Of a stretch of 64,000 bases of DNA, positions 45,736 to 57,700 are shown piece by piece (within the stretch, counting starts at the first letter, position 1; the number at the start of each line of letters is the position of its first letter). The notes below the pieces were generated by a model that saw only the letters and a program-made list of their open reading frames with translations, was not told where the DNA came from and did not search any database. Made by a program: the position numbers and the translations under genes. The stretch is from Lepidodermella squamata (Eukaryota; Gastrotricha): contig JBLDXI010000029.1 of NCBI GenBank assembly GCA_047495785.1, positions 2,728,001 to 2,792,000 of the forward strand. The letters are read 5' to 3'.

Positions 45736-48328
45736 CGTTTTCGAGGATTTATAGCTTTAGCTATTCATCGTGCTAATACCGGTTATTTGAGTCTTGAATT
45801 CTGGCTGGAAGTCTGTTCATTATTGATATGATTCGGTATATCTGCGACCCATTGTATGAAAGTGGCCCTTATAGTTTTTGTTGCGCCACACATCACAATG
45901 CCAACGACGTTTACTCGAACTGAATTGTACTTTTTTACAGCCTGTCTCATTCTCATTTGAATATCTTATTTGTGTTTTTACGAATTGTACGTCTCACGGA
46001 ATACAAAGCTATTAAAATTTATGAGCATCAATAAATAGCTTTTGCTGAGTTTTCGAACTTTCGATAGAAGTTTGCAGGATAGAGATGGAGTCGGCAAAGT
46101 GAACTAAGCAAGTCTTAAGTTTATTTCACCTTTCTCTTTAATCGGGGTGTTGATTGAGATTCGCATCTTTGAATATCGTGAAATTCGTTCCGATAAATTT
46201 ATTGCAAAGCAGGGATCCATATGGCCAACTTGTGCTACCTAAATTTGTGTTGCCATCATGTATAATGGAAAAATCTTCTAAAACGCTCGAAAGTTTCAAG
46301 TTGCGTTGCATGATTTCAGCAGTCTTGGATGCCACGGTCTACAGAAACACTTCCATCCAGAAAAGTTTTCAAGGAAGTTTATCAAGTGCAACGAATAGAA
46401 AAGCCAGATCGCAAACGGAAAAACCTCTGGGCGTTTTTCCTACTAAGAAAAGCCGCTATGCTAATACAGCTGCAACCTTTCAAGAGAACAATTATCCTCA
46501 AGTCCATATCAAGTATTACAGATTATGCCATTACGGAAGCTATGAAAATGTCATTTTTAGTCAGGAACGTTATCGGTATTGCATCATCCGTAAACCTGAC
46601 ATCCTAAATCACGGTTGCTGCTATAGGTTTCAAGATATCCTCGTAAAAGTGTAGTTTTGTACTGGCTTAAAGCTGGAAACCTATAGGTGAAACAAAATCG
46701 TTCTAAACTTTCGATTAATTTCAATTCCACATAGCTCTGCTGGACGTGGGATAGGTGATGGCGAAAAATGTTATCATCAAATCCAAAATAGCAAATCGAC
46801 AAAAGAGAATGATTCATGCTTGCATTTCAAATCAAAATCAAATGTCTTCAGAAGAGCAAACGCGAATTTCTGGCCCGATTGTGATTTTTCGCTTTCAGCT
46901 TGAATATCGGAATCATTTAGCGAAGCGACCTTCAAAATTTTGGAATAGAAGATGATGGAAGGCTGATTTCGCTATATTCAAAATCAACAGTTGATGCTCA
47001 CACCTTAGTTTGCTCATCTTCTTACTACATGTATAGTATACTGAGTGGAGTAGCCAAGCTCAATACAGGTATATGATCACTACACATCGGGCTTTGTTTT
47101 ATGGCTGCATTTGTGTGGAGTTAGCGATGCCTTTGTTTCGCCGCTTGGCTTTTGTCATTAGTGGCATATACTCTGACGTGTGAATATCATTTATTGCACT
47201 GGCATATCTTTGCCGCAGGGCATAGGATTGATAGCCATGAAAGTGGAATGAATGCATTATTTTGAATTTTTACTGCTTGTTTACCAGCGTGACCAGTTAT
47301 TTGACCTGGCTTCGTCTCCGAATTTGCTCATCTCTGAATCAATTTCCAGTAACAACGAAGAATCTCGAAAGTCAAGGGAAAAAATGTGTCGAAAAACGTC
47401 AAAGTGTGCGTGATAATATCGCAAACATTTCGAAAATTCCCAAGATTTTCCCAAGAAATTTTCAATTATTTTCGTCAATATTAATTGCCAGATATCCGGA
47501 TTATCTTGCTATTCCAAATGATGCTTTGAATCGAAATAAATTGAAAGTCAGCATTTGAAATTTGAAGTAATCGATTATTGGCTCCATCATCCAAGTTTTA
47601 TTCCTGCGAATTCATATAACAGCTCGATAACAGATAGCGTAATTATCAATTTTGCTATTCGCCGAGATGCGAAATCCCAAAGTCTTGTTGCTAGTTGCTA
47701 ATCAGAAATGCTGGATTTTATGCTGGGTGAATTGCAGGATTGGTGATAAGAAAACCGAGTTTTCAAAAGTGAGAGGAAAATTCGGTGTCTGACAGACACT
47801 TTTCGATGTTTTTTTTACAAGAAAAAGATGAACAACGGCAATAAACTCAATAGCATGATAATAGCCTCCAGTCCATTGACCATTCTTATTTGCGTTACAA
47901 ACTCGCCTTTTATTGCTGTTCATTTCGACCATTGCTCCATTAGACGAAACACCCCTTTTTAACTTGTAACAAGTTCAAGAAATATCCTTTCATAACACAA
48001 CTTACGGGTTATCACAAGCTGTTTCTCGGCATTTCTTGTGGTCCGAGAAGTGGTTCCTCTTAGAATTTCCAAGATTAAATGTTGAAAACTCCCAATGTTT
48101 CTTCCAATATTTCGAAATTTCCAGAATCTAGCAATTCAAAAATCGATTTTGATAATTGAACTCAACTCACTTTTCTGCCTTTATCTCAAAATTATGGGGT
48201 TATTAGAATTTAATTTGCCGGAATTGAGTTGATTAATCCATCGGCCGCTTTGTATTCGGGTTTTTGTTTTATTCCATCGTTTTTTGACCTAGTCTCTCCA
48301 GCATTTTCACCCTTGTAACCTACATCCT
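45736..48328. other. Intergenic, no gene recognised
   Basis: 3' flank of gene H, then 2.3 kb of AT-rich sequence. Open frames at 46154-46654 (166 codons) and its opposite-strand neighbours show no recognisable domain and mixed codon use, so I do not call a gene. Confidence 0.45.
46030..46035 (+). promoter_or_regulatory. Candidate polyadenylation signal of gene H
   Basis: AATAAA 295 bases after the stop codon of gene H. It is the first canonical signal noticed downstream; in an AT-rich genome chance occurrence is common. Confidence 0.35.
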
Positions 48329-49376
48329 ATGGACTCATCAACTCTACTTATTCTCGTTGCGGCTGTATCGGTTGTGAGAGCTTGCCCGCCAACGTCTACT
48401 ACTACAACCCCTTGCCCAACAACTCCGACCACGAGTTATCCTGGAACTTGCCCAACCGGCCAGAGTTGTCTGACTACTACGAACTATTGCGACCTGTCAA
48501 CAAGCAACTGCAACCTCAAGACAGCCAACCCATGCCCATCGGGGCAGTCATGCGCCGCCCCAAGCAGTCCGCCAGCATCGGTAATGATATTATTACTTTG
48601 CTCAATTCCGGGCCCATATTAGTTCCGTCCGTCCCCCAAGCGTCGGTTGCGCAATTGGAGGGTAAAAGTGGACTTAACGCAATTGCGTAACCGACGCTTG
48701 GGGGACGGACGGAACTAATATGGGCCCGGAATTGAGCTATTACTTTCATACGTGGCGAATAAGCATTGAGCATTATTATCAAGCCCGTCTACAATCTATG
48801 CAAAGTTAGCACGCAAGGCGGCCCAGGAATTGGCGGACAAGACCTGCAATTCTGCACAAATAGTGCCGTAGCATGTAATGCATTATTGACATCTGGATCT
48901 GCTGTAAGAAGAAACTTGAAAGCTCAGATTTGTTGCTAACGGTTTAATTTGATAGGTTGGCTCTTCCACCTATGCGAGTTTCACTCAATGTTGCGCGGCC
49001 CTTACGCCGAGTTCAAATGTTAAATACGAAATCATACCAGGCACCACGCCAGTTGTGGCGTGCGTAGCAGCCTTAGATTCAACCCCTTATAAAATATCCG
49101 CTGCCGCCCCCGCTGATACGACTGGTGTAGTCTGCTTTCGCTTCCCCAATACAGTGCCGACCGGCTATTTCCAGACCAACACCGTGGTATGATGATGATA
49201 TTATTCCTGAAAGCTATTGATGACACTGCTCTTTTAAGACAGTAAAAGGTGGAGGGTCTGTCAGGCAAGCCGCAACCTTCATACAATGCTGCGATCTGAT
49301 ATCTCCGACCGTCTTAACTCTTGGCAGTTCGGGTAGCGCTTATGGCGTTATAACCTTTGAAACATGCAGAAACTGA
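48329..49376 (+). CDS. Family-2 gene 2: small Thr/Cys-rich secreted protein
   Basis: Four exons: 48329-48580, 48784-48903, 48956-49186 and 49239-49376. All introns are GT-AG, phase 0; the sum is 741 nt, 246 residues. The signal peptide is MDSSTLLILVAAVSVVRA. Then comes a Thr/Pro segment with CPTGQSC and CPSGQSC repeats. Exon 2 (VYNLCKVSTQ...QFCTN) and exon 3 (FTQCCAAL, KYEII, VVCFRFP) align residue by residue with gene 1. The fourth exon (TFIQCCDL...FETCRN) is not seen in gene 1 and repeats the exon 3 start pattern (Thr/Ser, CC, then a Cys near the end). There is no hydrophobic C-terminal tail, so this paralogue should be released rather than GPI-anchored. Intron 1 carries a MITE. Confidence 0.8.
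48600..48737. mobile_element. 138 bp palindromic MITE with 9 bp target duplication
   Basis: Starts GCTCAATTCCGGGCCCATAT and ends with its exact inverse. The inverted arms of about 56 bp are almost perfect (one mismatch noted, GGTTGCGC versus GGTTACGC). TATTACTTT at 48591-48599 and 48738-48746 is the target duplication, which fits Mutator- or MuDR-type insertion. It is located in the first intron of a family-2 gene, so it need not disturb the protein. Confidence 0.9.
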
Positions 49377-50387
49377 AAAATTTACCGTATCTACGTCCGA
49401 AATTGACGAAATCCACGAAAATAACTACTATTATTCCATCACCTTTCAAACTATTCTTCGTGAATTATCTCTTAGTCTGATTTCATTGAACTGCGCGTAT
49501 TAATATTCAGCATGCGTTGCATTTTTGAATACTTGAAAACAGTTATTTTCTTCTTTTTCAGTTTTACAGATATTACATAATCGCCCTGTTCTTACTTTCA
49601 TTGAATCTAATAAAAGCAGCTATCTTCCCGTCGAATTATTTGAGCAAATGGTGACGCGAGGATTGAATCTATGAATAAATCATACCACTGGAGACTAGAG
49701 CCACATTCAGCAGGCTTTAAGTCTGCTGAATGTGGCTCTAGTCAAAGAAGTCATGGTTTTAATAATAATTTCCGGGTGAGCAATCATTCGTAACTTGGTC
49801 AAATCAATCACTCGCCGTATAACTCAGCGCATTATTCGTATACAAACACGTCGTATAAGTACTTCGAAGAGGGTATTTTAGTTTGGTTTTCAACGTTTTC
49901 TGAATTAGGCTAGGTACATAGAGGATAATCATAGTATTTCTATTTTGCGGAATTCGCTATAAACTCGAGGTTCCCTTTGAGTAATATCGTTAGCGTCGCG
50001 CCGAAACAACCACATTAGATTTTTTAATGACCTTGATCAAAAAGGAAGAGGAGTTTCACAGTTTAAATGCGTACCGAAAACAAAGAGTGAAAATAAATGC
50101 GCTACTAAAACGAGTGTAAACTGCTACTAAATCAGTGAAACTGCTGAAAGCGTGTAAATTGCTTATAAATCACGCAAAGTGCGCGCATTTTGAATAATGT
50201 ACCTCTAAATAGAACAACTGGCTGTTAAAACGCGGACAACGGTCAACTTTTATTAGAACGGAGAAAAAGAACGAAGAAATGTTAATTTTTCCGCTGTTTT
50301 TTAGAGGCAGTGAACGAATTGTCATTAGTAGCAGCAGTAGTAGAAGCAGTAGTAGTAGTGCTTAGCAGGCTTAGCAGGCCGGCCGGC
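49377..50387. other. Intergenic, no gene recognised
   Basis: 3' flank of family-2 gene 2 and AT-rich DNA. It contains the 51 nt palindrome at 49693-49743 and a short imperfect AGCAGT/AGTAGT run at 50325-50375. Confidence 0.5.
49693..49743. repeat. 51 nt perfect hairpin
   Basis: A 21 bp perfect stem (GACTAGAGCCACATTCAGCAG and its inverse) encloses GCTTTAAGT, which itself can pair except for one G-T and the centre base. No other copy was found in the window. It could be a fold-back duplication or a small hairpin RNA source. Confidence 0.7.
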
Positions 50388-51590
50388 CTAAGTGGAAATC
50401 GATCGAGCCACACGATCTGCCGGCTGCTCTATCAAGGCTTTGACCGCCTTCTTCATCCGGCCACCAGCCCGACGACCTTCGACCGGCTCATTGGCCTCGA
50501 ATTTAGGCGGAACCGTCACCAAGTTCTGGCGGATACTCATCCCAAGCGAGTGATGGCAAATGTGGCGCTTTTGAAAGTCCGAGCATGAGCATTTGAAATG
50601 CGAATGAAGGCAATCGCCAGTTGCAACGAAATCTTCACATGGGCACGCGGGCGCCATGATTTTGGTGAGAAGACAACGCTCTCGCACGAAAACTTTGAAA
50701 TCGTCGAAATCCGCCCACTTGAGCGATTTCATTTGTCGTCGGTAGGTGTTAGCTTCAGTTTTGGTGATCGCAGACGCATTTGACCATCTGAAAACATTAT
50801 AAGACTGATGCTCGAACTCGACTTGCTTAATCTTCTGGTCGCTCCAGTGGACCGCATCCAGCCAAAGAGCATCAGTGACTGAGGGCGCAACGAAAAATGT
50901 CTTGCAATTAACGTCTTCGATGTCTCGGTTTCTAGACCACGCAGGAAAAACGCGCTCGACAAATAAAGCCAGCAGTTGAGCAATGGGCAGCCGCTCGCGA
51001 AGCGTAAATTGTCGCTTCAGCAAATCATTGTAGGATTCATTTCCGTTGTTGGTAGAAGGATCGCCATCAGCAAACCCTTCGAACCAGGTATTTCGCACGG
51101 AATTATCGAGCCATTCCTCGCGGAAATACTCGGCAAAATCCGGCGCCAACTCAGCCCATTTGTCAAGGAACAGTTGCGAAGATGCAGCGAAGATGCAGCG
51201 AACACGTCCATGCAATCGGCATGTAGCAGGTAATGAATTTGTGAAAAACACTGCTTATTTTCGCCTCGACCGCATTTAGAGCAGTTTTTGTATCGCTACT
51301 CGCCGTCAGCGGTGCGATAGCTTTGACCAGTGGTCCATTTGGCGTCTGGGTTCAGCTTCGTGGCGTAAATTGATGCGTCTTCCAGTGAAGCAAAGCGACC
51401 AGCAAGGCGCCAACATTGTTCGCCGCCTCTCACACCGCCGCGCTGCGAAGCCCCCGCATGTCTTCATCATCACCTTGATCGCTGAGGTCTGCCGAATCTT
51501 GGTCATTCTCCTGGTCCTCATTCGACGACGATTCGCCTTCAGATGAGCTGAGTTGCTCATTTTCATCATCAAAAAAATTTGTTGCCATCT
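50388..51590 (-). pseudogene. Mutator-like (MULE) transposase relic
   Basis: Minus strand. ATG at 51590 opens an acidic N-terminus (MATNFFDDENEQLSSSEGES) that ends in a stop after about 50 codons. Positions 51440-51310 read GGEQCWRLAGRFASLED and AKWTTGQSYR, followed by a TAG and CSKCGRGENKQC. The main frame 51251-50388 (287 codons) encodes the C-terminal half of a MULE transposase: DKWAELAPDFAEYFREEW, STNNGNESYNDLLKRQFTL, RLPIAQLL, and a SWIM zinc motif CSCSDFQKRHICHHSL near its end. The catalytic core is mostly missing. It is a plausible relative of the enzyme that moved the elements with 9-11 bp duplications in this window. Confidence 0.75.
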
Positions 51591-51933
51591 TAAACGTCTA
51601 GGTGAAAAGCTGAGAGCGTGAAAAATAGTGATAACAGGAATTACTCGTTTTAATGGTAAAAGTACATAAAATAGGAGCGAATTGGCGGATTAACATCAGT
51701 TTCATCAAAATACAAGCCCTCCACCATATTTAGCGTCACATTTTGTTGTTTATCAGCACACCTGACGTTTCGTGCGCACTTTGACCTATTATGTAACACT
51801 TCGCGCGAAATAATAGCAATTCGCGTGCCTGTTTTAGTAGCAGTTTTACCGTTTATAGAGTGTCAATCGCACGCACCCGAAAACAAACAACTGGGTACTG
51901 CGAAGAAATGGACTTAGTGTTGCGGAATGGACG

Positions 51934-52545
51934 ATGGCTTTGAAAATGTCGACTAACACGGCTCCAGTTAGAGGTGTACCGGGTGTCAGCCAGGACGGAC
52001 GCCAGTGCCGCCGATGCGGCGCTGAGATTGAATCCCTAGCACACGTTCTGGGCGCCTGCCCCTTTAACTCGCTGCTGATAACGTCGAGGCACAACAAAAT
52101 CCGCCAGAAGATTGCTTTGGAACTACGACGCCAAGGATACAACGTCACTGAAGAGGGACACTGTATAGCCGAAAACGGATTCTCTCGGCGTTTTGATATA
52201 TTGGCATTTCGAAGAAGAAGCAGACATGGAGCAATCATCGACCCTACAATTAGATTTGAATCATCAGAAGGTCAATTCGGAGATGTCGACATTGAGAAGC
52301 GTTCGATCTACGAGCCGTGTAGCAAGTTCATCTGCGAAGCCTTTGATTTGGACTCGATAGAAGTACACGGCCTTTATATCGGCACACGGGGCTCGCTAAC
52401 CAAAGAAGCGATCCAATTACTTCAAGATTACGGAATCAGCAGCAGTACAGCTGTTGATATGGCCCATCAAATTCTTAAGGATAGCATTAGGATCCTGAAT
52501 AATCATCTTTACTCAAACCTACTCCAACCTACTCAAAGACGCTAA
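51934..52545 (+). pseudogene. R2-type LINE C-terminal endonuclease fragment
   Basis: 203-codon open frame. The order is a CCHC-type knuckle (CRRCGAEIESLAHVLGACP), then RHNKIRQKIALELRRQGY, then FSRRFDILAFRRR and GAIIDPTIRFE. This is the arrangement of the C-terminal restriction-like endonuclease of R2/NeSL-type LINEs (RHN, [KR]PD-like, and a second Asp). The reverse transcriptase part is absent. The frame runs to a stop followed by a TCAA/ATCA-rich 3' end (52545-52610), which may be the element's true 3' terminus. It could alternatively be a domesticated open frame, but nothing shows expression. Confidence 0.6.
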
Positions 52546-54559
52546 CTAATCAATCAATCAAGCAATTAATTCATCAATTAACCTCATCAAATTATAAACT
52601 TAATAATTTATAATCCTGTGTCTCAAAGGCAATGTTATAGTTTGTATATAACACAGTATACCAATAAAAGGTTTTCTCTAAGTTTGACCATTAAACGTAA
52701 ATTCAAATTACGATCAGTGCTCAAAAAGCCGACCGTACTTCATCATTACGTTGGGCTCCTTAAAGTACGATCGAATGAGTCATCAAAATGGTTGTTTTGG
52801 CGCGTCGCTAACGATATATCGAACACGAATGAGAGAACAATCATTTGAATTGAGTTGAAAGAACCATAACTGAATTTGTGCAATTGATATGTAATAATTT
52901 AATCTACTTACCGTAAAATCCGAAATAAAGGCGCAGGGCCTTATATTTTCATAGCAACTGAAAACTGAGGGCTTAATACGGAAGAGGCCCAATTGTAGGC
53001 TGTGGTTTTATTAGGCTTTTTCACACTACGGTGAAGTGAAGAAAATTGAAGCATTTTTTTGAGAAAATAAATTCCATGTAGTGTGAACACGTGCTCTGGT
53101 GATCACAAAAAATTCACCACTACGTTGAAGTTATTATCTGAGATTGCAAATCGCCATATAAATGAAAAAAATTCATCACCGCTAATCCACGCGATCTGGT
53201 TAAAAATCATTTTTTCCTAAAAACCAAGTGTGAACATATCTAAAGTTGAAGTGTTTTTTTATATTTTTTTTCGAGCTCGGTAAAGCGCGTGCATCAAATC
53301 AATGCAAATTCTTTACCGCACTTATACCCCAGCACGAGCTGATTGAAGCTGGCGATCTTTTTTCACTTAAACAGTAGTGTGAACGCCAGAAGTTAACTTA
53401 GCGATGAGTGGGCAAATGCCTTCTATGCTCTAATAATTATAAGAAAATTAGTATAACCATGGAGCCTGAATATTTGCAAGTAAGAATAAGGCCAGACAAC
53501 AGTTTTATGCGTGCTTATAGATGTGCCGAAAACCGAAAAACCACTAGCTATCGATAGGATTAAATACCTAGGCTCAAAAGAGGTCTGTTTTGCAACGGAC
53601 ATTCTTGAATTTATGATATCAATTATCAATTTATGAGATGGGGCTGTACGACACATATGAGCAGAGACTTTTGAGCAATGCGGTCGATTAATCATTCACG
53701 AATATGCTGAGACGTTTCAGCGGCGACATTTGCGCAGTGATTACTTTTCATGTACGATTCAGCAATGGTTCTCTTATATTTAACCCAATCCCAGTCTTTT
53801 CCGATTGTTGCTGTTTCATCTCGGTAGCATTTACGCTGTGACATAAGCATTCACGGCAATTTCACGGCAAGAAAAATTTCCTAGAGTTTCAGCCGTACTC
53901 GGATAGAGAACAGTGGAATTAACTAAAAGTTGAGTTCAATTGCATCTACATTTTTACAACTTGAAATTTTCAATAAAGTTTGATCGTCCCTTGCTCATTT
54001 GCCGCGGCTTAATTCTCACTGAACTTTCGGGCCCGATGAATTGTTGCCACAAATTTGTCAATAATTGTCAAAACTCTAAATAATTTTTAAAATTTTTCCT
54101 GACAGTGTCACTGATAAAATAGGTCACTACTGATTCGACCGTCATTTGCTAGAAAGTCACAGCGCTGAAAAGTCTGACCACCAATATTTATTACTCACTC
54201 ATGAGTTGATTGCTTTTACTGATCAGCAGTCGAGGGTTATATTAGTTAGGTATTTGCAATTCTAGAAAATTCGAAAAAAAATTCTAATAATTAAAAATTG
54301 CTTGACCCTGAATAAACCTCAAATCTGAAATATAAGGCCCGGTATAACAGAGACTGGCAAAAAGAGCACGCTTAGACGCTTAGATTTAGCAATAGATAAA
54401 TCAATCCCTCCAAGGGCGTGAAATCCCTGGACTGTTTCGATTTACCCCGCCTATTTACTTGCTTAATATCGATAGAGACAACTAAAACGGGTTCTGGGTT
54501 GTATAAAGTGCCGTTGCACAGCTTTATGCTATCAAAAAGCCTATTTAGCTTCAACAGAA
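52546..54559. other. Intergenic with MITE debris
   Basis: 3' end of the R2-like fragment, then the 374 bp MITE copy at 53014-53387, then about 1.1 kb of AT-rich sequence (53390-54559) without recognised features. Confidence 0.5.
53014..53387. mobile_element. MITE copy, 374 bp (CACACTAC ends)
   Basis: Begins GGCTTTTTCACACTACGGTG and ends AGTAGTGTGAACGC, so the ends share an inverted CACACTAC core with different outer bases. The word AGTGTGAAC recurs twice inside (near 53077 and 53229). A shorter, oppositely oriented copy lies at 54560-54660. No target duplication was identified. Confidence 0.6.
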
Positions 54560-54660
54560 GCGTTCACACTACGAAATTTTAACATCACTTCAACGCACTT
54601 CAACGAGCACGCGACCGGTTAACGCTTTTTTACTTCACTTTACCGTAGTGTGAAAAAGCC
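54560..54660. mobile_element. MITE copy, 101 bp, inverse to the one at 53014
   Basis: Begins GCGTTCACACTAC and ends CTTTACCGTAGTGTGAAAAAGCC, the inverse order of ends relative to 53014-53387 (27-28 bp match with two mismatches at the outer end). The word AAAAAGCCTATTTAG lies just before and at its end, so a duplication of flank is possible. Confidence 0.6.
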
Positions 54661-54772
54661 TATTTAGTTAAATATTCAAAGGTTCCGATGTTAAAATGAA
54701 AGCTATCACAAATTTAACAAATTTCAAATGTCTTCTTCGTAGAGGTCATTTATACTTTTCTCGTTCTCCTCG

Positions 54773-57700
54773 AAAAAATAGAAAACATCGAAAATCAAAT
54801 CGTGCTTTGAATCGTAAGGAATTTTTCGAATTTACTTGGGGTACTCAAAATTTCAGCACAGGAAAAGATAAAACAGCTCCTGCTGCTCAAGAAATGAAAG
54901 ACCGCCAAATTGATGTTTTGATTGGGCAAGAATTTCGTAAAAAAGGTAAGGGAAAAAATCGGTGAATGGTGTTTGCGTTTTACATTCAGGGGTCGATGCG
55001 AGCGCCGCGAGAAACCGCGATGGAGTAGTAACTTTTACAGCGGAGAATCCCGAAATTTTAATTACCGGTGATGAGATGATCGATGAACGACTGCAAATTG
55101 TGAAATTAAAAATTGGCAACCAAAAAATTATAATAATGAACATATATGCGCCTGCGGAATCTGGGACAGATGCGTTGGATATTTTCATTGCAAAAGTAGA
55201 GAGTAAACTAGAGGAGCTTGAGCGATCTAAAGACAGCGATGAAATTATTCTTATTGGCGGTGATTTGAATGGCGAAATAGCTAAGGGTGGGGAGGAAAGC
55301 GAGGTGATAGGTGAATACGCTTCGCAAACAGGTAACGAAAAAGGTGAACGGTGGTTCGATTTTGCCAGCCGAAATGGCTACTGCTTCATAAATACCTTCT
55401 TTCCAAATTGTGGTTACACTTTCTTTCGGCACCACAAAACCACTGGAGAAAATCGACGATCATTTATTGACTATTTATTGCTACCTCAATACTTAAGAAA
55501 AAACGTTTTCGCCTGCGAAACGATAGCAGATGCTTGTTTGGGCCCTGATCATTTGTTATTATGTGTACGGATGAGATTCGAACTGGACCGCAAAAATGAT
55601 ATAGTTGAAGAGGCATGGCGCACGGCTCATGAGCGGCTAGACAGCCAACTTTTTCTAATAAATTGAAGCAGGTGATGGACCAGAAATTAAGTGACGTAGA
55701 TAGGACAACTTCAGCTGAGGATGTGTGGCTAAAACTGAAGACGCTGGAGGCGGAAAGTGCAAAAATCTGCGGGAAAAAACGAGTTAGGAAAAATGGTAAG
55801 CGAACTAGGTGGTGGGGCAATAAAACTAGGAAAAAAGCAGCGGCGAAAAAGCGGAAATTTAAACTATTCGCGAAGGAAAGGAAACGGTTAGATGAACTCG
55901 GCGTTGCTACTAGCGCAGATTTGAATAAACTGTGGGACGATTACGTTGAGGAGCGCAACAGCGAAAAGAAGGTTATAAGACAGGCTAAGGACGAAGTCAA
56001 AAAGGAACTTGGAAATAAGTTCTACGCGCTCAGAGATAAGCCTCAGGTAGCACAGTCGTTCTTTTGGCATCTAATAGCTTCTCTAACTAAAGGGTCGGGC
56101 AAGCACGACTATAAAATTGTAATCGAAGACGAAAATGGGAGGATTTTATCAGACAAAATTCAAGTAGCAGACAGATGGAGACGTTATTTTATGGGAGTTG
56201 TAGATGGGGTGGAAATATTAGCTGATGAAATAAATAAATTGAATGAAAATTTAGAATTTACTAGTAAATGTGAAACGCGCGTCATGAAACCGGTAACACG
56301 CGACGAGATTCAGCTCGCAATTTCAAAGGAAAAATTAAGAAAATCACCCGGTCTCGATGAAATTAGATTAGAAATGCTTAATGCGCTACAAAATTCGAAA
56401 ATTGAATGGCTAGAGTTTCTCTTCAATAAAATATGGATGTGGCTATGTGAACACAGGAAAAGTGTATCGCGCATTGGCTATGCGTACACACATTGCGTGA
56501 CACACAGCCAAATTTAAGCGCGCACTGTGTTCAAGTAGCCAATCACGCACACACAATGTGTACGCATAGCCATTGGGCGATACACAATCCTGTGTTCACA
56601 TAGCCATGACCATAAAATATGGGCTGAAAAACGCGTTCCTGATGATTTTCTGAATTTAATTCTGATCCCAGTGCCAAAAAAAGGAGATTTAAATAAGTGC
56701 AATAATTACCGCGGCATAAGTCTAATTAGTATCGTTGCAAAATGTTACGCGCGAATTCTTGAAAAGCGGCTTCGCGATGAAATAAATATAAAACTGGAAG
56801 AATTTCAACATGATTTTATGCAAAACAAAGGCACGGGCGACTGCACCTTCATATTAAGGCAAATAATGGAGACAATTATTGAATTTAACAGGAGCATTTT
56901 TATAACTTTTATGGACCTGGAAAAGGCTTACGATTTGTCGACCGCGATCAAGTTTGGAAAGCGCTCGAAGACCTAGGAGTTTCTCGCGATCTTATAGATA
57001 ATATTAAGGCATTATACAGGGATAGCATTGCTACTGTGCGAGTAAATGGCGTTAGCGCGAAACCCTTCCGGGTGACCAAGGGACTGAGACAAGGCTGCCC
57101 ATTGTCGCCCCTGTTATTCATAGCAGTATTTAATGTAGTTTGCAAGCGAGTTAAATTAGAAAAAACAGGTATCCCCCTAACTGACGATGAGTGGCTGATG
57201 TTACTAGCATTCGCGGACGATACTGCTTTATTATCGCAAGATTCGGAGAAAATGCAATTGATTATAGATATTTTTGTTGAGGCGTGTGGACACTTGGGCT
57301 TGAAAATTAATGTTCCAAAAACCAAATTCATGAGAGTTAATAAAAATGACTGCAATTTACATTTACCTTTTTTCCATCTACGGGCAGTACATTGAAGAAG
57401 TTGATGAATTCGTATATTTGGGAAGTGTTATCACGTCTGACGGCAGGTGTAAGGCTGATGTAAGGAATCGTTTAGAAAAAGGCAACAAAGCGTTTGGCGC
57501 TATGCGTAAGTATATTTTTGGCAATCGATCTGTCCCGACTAAAGAAAAAATGAAATGTTTAAAGGGCGTTGTGGATGCGACTATCATGCATGGCAGCGAA
57601 AGTTGGACGTTAACTTCTGAGGATGCGAGGCGACTCGACGTAGGCTATATGCGTTATTTGCGTAAGATATGCGGAGTAACACTTAGGGACAGGATTCGCA

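Noticed and set aside
46154-46654. 166-codon open frame
   Set aside because: No signal peptide, domain or codon bias, with open frames on the opposite strand as well; likely chance.
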